Part shown: in pieces, positions 12,246 to 12,996 of the stretch
How the letters are laid out: each line of letters begins with the position of its first letter
Numbering within the stretch: the stretch's first letter is position 1
Assembly (NCBI GenBank): GCA_023245915.1
Contig: JAHFJK010000028.1
Coordinates: 457 to 13,452 of the forward strand
Direction of reading: 5' to 3'
DNA: 12,996 nt
Source: Candidatus Doudnabacteria bacterium
GTDB lineage: Bacteria; Patescibacteriota; Doudnabacteria; UBA920
Made by a program: the position numbers and the translations under genes
The notes under the pieces: generated by a model
What the model was told of the DNA's origin: nothing
Databases searched by the model: none
The model's input: the letters and a program-made list of their open reading frames with translations, nothing else

Positions 12246-12402
12246 TAGGACTTACGCAGTAGGTGTCATCCTGAGCGGAGCGAAGGAACCCTTAACGATT
12301 GGAGCTGTTGATATTCTTAAATATAAGGGATTCCCTGCCTGCCGGCAGGCAGGCTCGTCCAGGACTCGGAATGACATTTTGGGGTAAAGTGCGTAAGTCC
12401 TA
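12246..12402. mobile_element. 157-bp miniature element with TAGGACTTACGCA ends
   Basis: TAGGACTTACGCA (12246-12258) and TGCGTAAGTCCTA (12390-12402) are perfect inverted repeats ending in TA. If TA is the duplicated target, this suits an IS630/Tc1-mariner-type source, and similar ends are known from such elements. A second layer lies inside: TGTCATCC...GGAATGACA near both ends, GGAACCCTTA against TAAGGGATTCC, and a perfect 20-bp palindrome CCTGCCTGCC/GGCAGGCAGG at 12334-12353. No transposase is encoded. It may be one element nested in another. Confidence 0.8.
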
Positions 12403-12473
12403 TAATTGTCAAACCCTTAATGATTAAAGGTCTTTTATTTAGATTTAGTTACTGGTTTTTAGTTACTGATAAA

Positions 12474-12543
12474 GTAATCGCTCACTGGCTTCGCGATAAT
12501 GCTTATTTTTGCGCTCGCAATGACAAAGGCAGTGGGCATTTAA
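12474..12543. mobile_element. Miniature inverted-repeat element, copy C
   Basis: Its left end GTAATCGCTCACTG resembles that of copy B and its right end CAGTGGGCATTTA that of copy A. The 47-bp core at 12493-12539 is identical to both. Unlike copies A and B, no clear target duplication is seen at its flanks, and the last bases of the right end have drifted. It lies 22 bases before the BrnT promoter. Confidence 0.75.
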
Positions 12544-12564
12544 AATATGTTACCAGCAAAAAAC

Positions 12565-12593
12565 TTGACAGTGTAGAGTTTCCCATATACAAT
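12565..12593 (+). promoter_or_regulatory. Leaderless promoter of the brnTA operon
   Basis: TTGACA (12565-12570), a 17-base spacer and TACAAT (12588-12593) form a near-perfect promoter. The A of the brnT ATG lies seven bases after the -10 box, where transcription should start, so the mRNA is probably leaderless. BrnA-type antitoxins usually repress their own operon. An operator here is not obvious by eye. Confidence 0.75.
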
Positions 12594-12599
12594 TGAATT

Positions 12600-12914
12600 A
12601 TGGATGTGGATTTGAGCAAATTGGAAGGGTTGGAGTGGGACGAGGGTAATCAAAATAAAAGTTTAGAGAAGCATGGAATTACCGCTTTAGAAACTGAAGA
12701 AGCCTTTTTTAATTTTTATGTAGTTTTCCCCGACCAGCGGCATAGCCTGGCCGAACCGCGCTATGGAATGTATGGAAAAACTAACGTCGACAAGCTATTA
12801 TTTATAGTCTTTACCATTAGAGGCCGGCGGGCAAGAGTTATTTCGGCCCGTCCGGCCAGTAAAAAAGAAAGGAACACTTATGAAGAAACGTTTAAAAAAA
12901 CTCCCCAAGTTTAA
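12600..12914 (+). CDS. brnT: BrnT family toxin (type II toxin-antitoxin ribonuclease)
   Basis: BrnT proteins are small ribonuclease toxins with a RelE-like fold that arrest growth when free of BrnA. The 104-aa product has the family signatures: LEWDEGNQNKSLEKHGI (WD...N...KHG), TEEAFF, HSLAEPRYGMYGK, LLFIVFTIRG and RARVISARPASKKERNTYEE. The catalytic-type His, Arg and Glu positions appear present. It is slightly longer than typical (about 90 aa) because of the acidic N-terminus and the tail. The antitoxin gene overlaps its 3' end by 35 bases. Confidence 0.93.
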   Translation: MDVDLSKLEGLEWDEGNQNKSLEKHGITALETEEAFFNFYVVFPDQRHSLAEPRYGMYGKTNVDKLLFIVFTIRGRRARVISARPASKKERNTYEETFKKTPQV

Positions 12915-12996
12915 GAACGAAGACGAAGAGCGAAAATTTTGGAATACTCACGACTCCACCGGCTATTTTGACATGTCAAAGGCCATGACCGGTCCT
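12880..12996 (+). CDS. brnA: BrnA/CopG-type antitoxin, cut by window edge
   Basis: Thirty-nine codons are visible, beginning MKKRLKKLPKFKNEDEERKF and continuing WNTHDSTGYFDMSKAM. This is the characteristic N-terminal region of BrnA-like antitoxins that binds and neutralises the toxin. The ribbon-helix-helix DNA-binding part should follow beyond the edge. The start lies inside brnT in another frame, a normal arrangement for coupled toxin-antitoxin genes. Confidence 0.88.
   Translation, partial: MKKRLKKLPKFKNEDEERKFWNTHDSTGYFDMSKAMTGP

Overview
The window looks like part of a chromosome from a small-genome bacterium, most likely a member of the Candidate Phyla Radiation (Patescibacteria). This is inferred from gene content and style: an elongated bS21, a bS21-YqeY-FtsA run, a LytR-CpsA-Psr protein, a GxxExxY protein, a catalytically degenerate histidyl-tRNA synthetase paralogue, many starts without a Shine-Dalgarno sequence, and intergenic spaces full of small inverted-repeat elements. 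TGA is used as a stop, so this is not one of the TGA-recoded lineages. No 16S rRNA or other marker is present to fix the taxon.

Layout. 1-2482 (minus strand): a LytR-CpsA-Psr envelope protein followed by the ribosome-assembly GTPase Der, cut by the window edge. 2483-3427: a gene-poor segment with one intact tRNA-Val(CAC), a tRNA 5' half at 2752, two tRNA 3' halves near 3131 and 3183, and several hairpins and repeats. The 5' half at 2752 and the 3' half ending at 3215 have perfectly complementary 7-bp acceptor strands although 464 bp apart. 3428-6205 (plus): signal peptidase I, the HisRS-like protein, a GxxExxY protein framed by inverted repeats, and a HIT protein. 6206-6778: a nested set of inverted-repeat elements, then a promoter and structured leader for rpsU. 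6779-8876: rpsU, a YqeY-type protein and ftsA. 8880-9800: a toxin-antitoxin-like pair (72-aa partner plus AbiEii-type nucleotidyltransferase), followed by a 22-codon reading frame that repeats the FtsA C-terminal membrane-targeting peptide with only synonymous differences over its last 11 codons. 9895-11214: two helical proteins of unknown function behind a consensus promoter and ending at a terminator. 11218-12235: small ORFs and a secreted protein of unknown function. 12246-12543: two miniature elements. 12565 to the end: a BrnT/BrnA toxin-antitoxin operon with an apparently leaderless promoter.

How the parts relate. The housekeeping genes (der, lepB, rpsU, yqeY-like, ftsA, HIT) form a vertical backbone of translation, ribosome assembly, secretion and division. 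Three small cassettes are interleaved: the GxxExxY gene with its inverted repeats, the nucleotidyltransferase module after ftsA, and BrnTA. A family of about 70-bp inverted-repeat elements recurs three times with a 47-bp identical core. One copy sits inside the broken tRNA region with an 8-bp target duplication, and another has been invaded by a 200-bp hairpin element. The most notable signals are the split tRNA, the duplicated FtsA tail peptide, the degenerate HisRS and the nested miniature elements.
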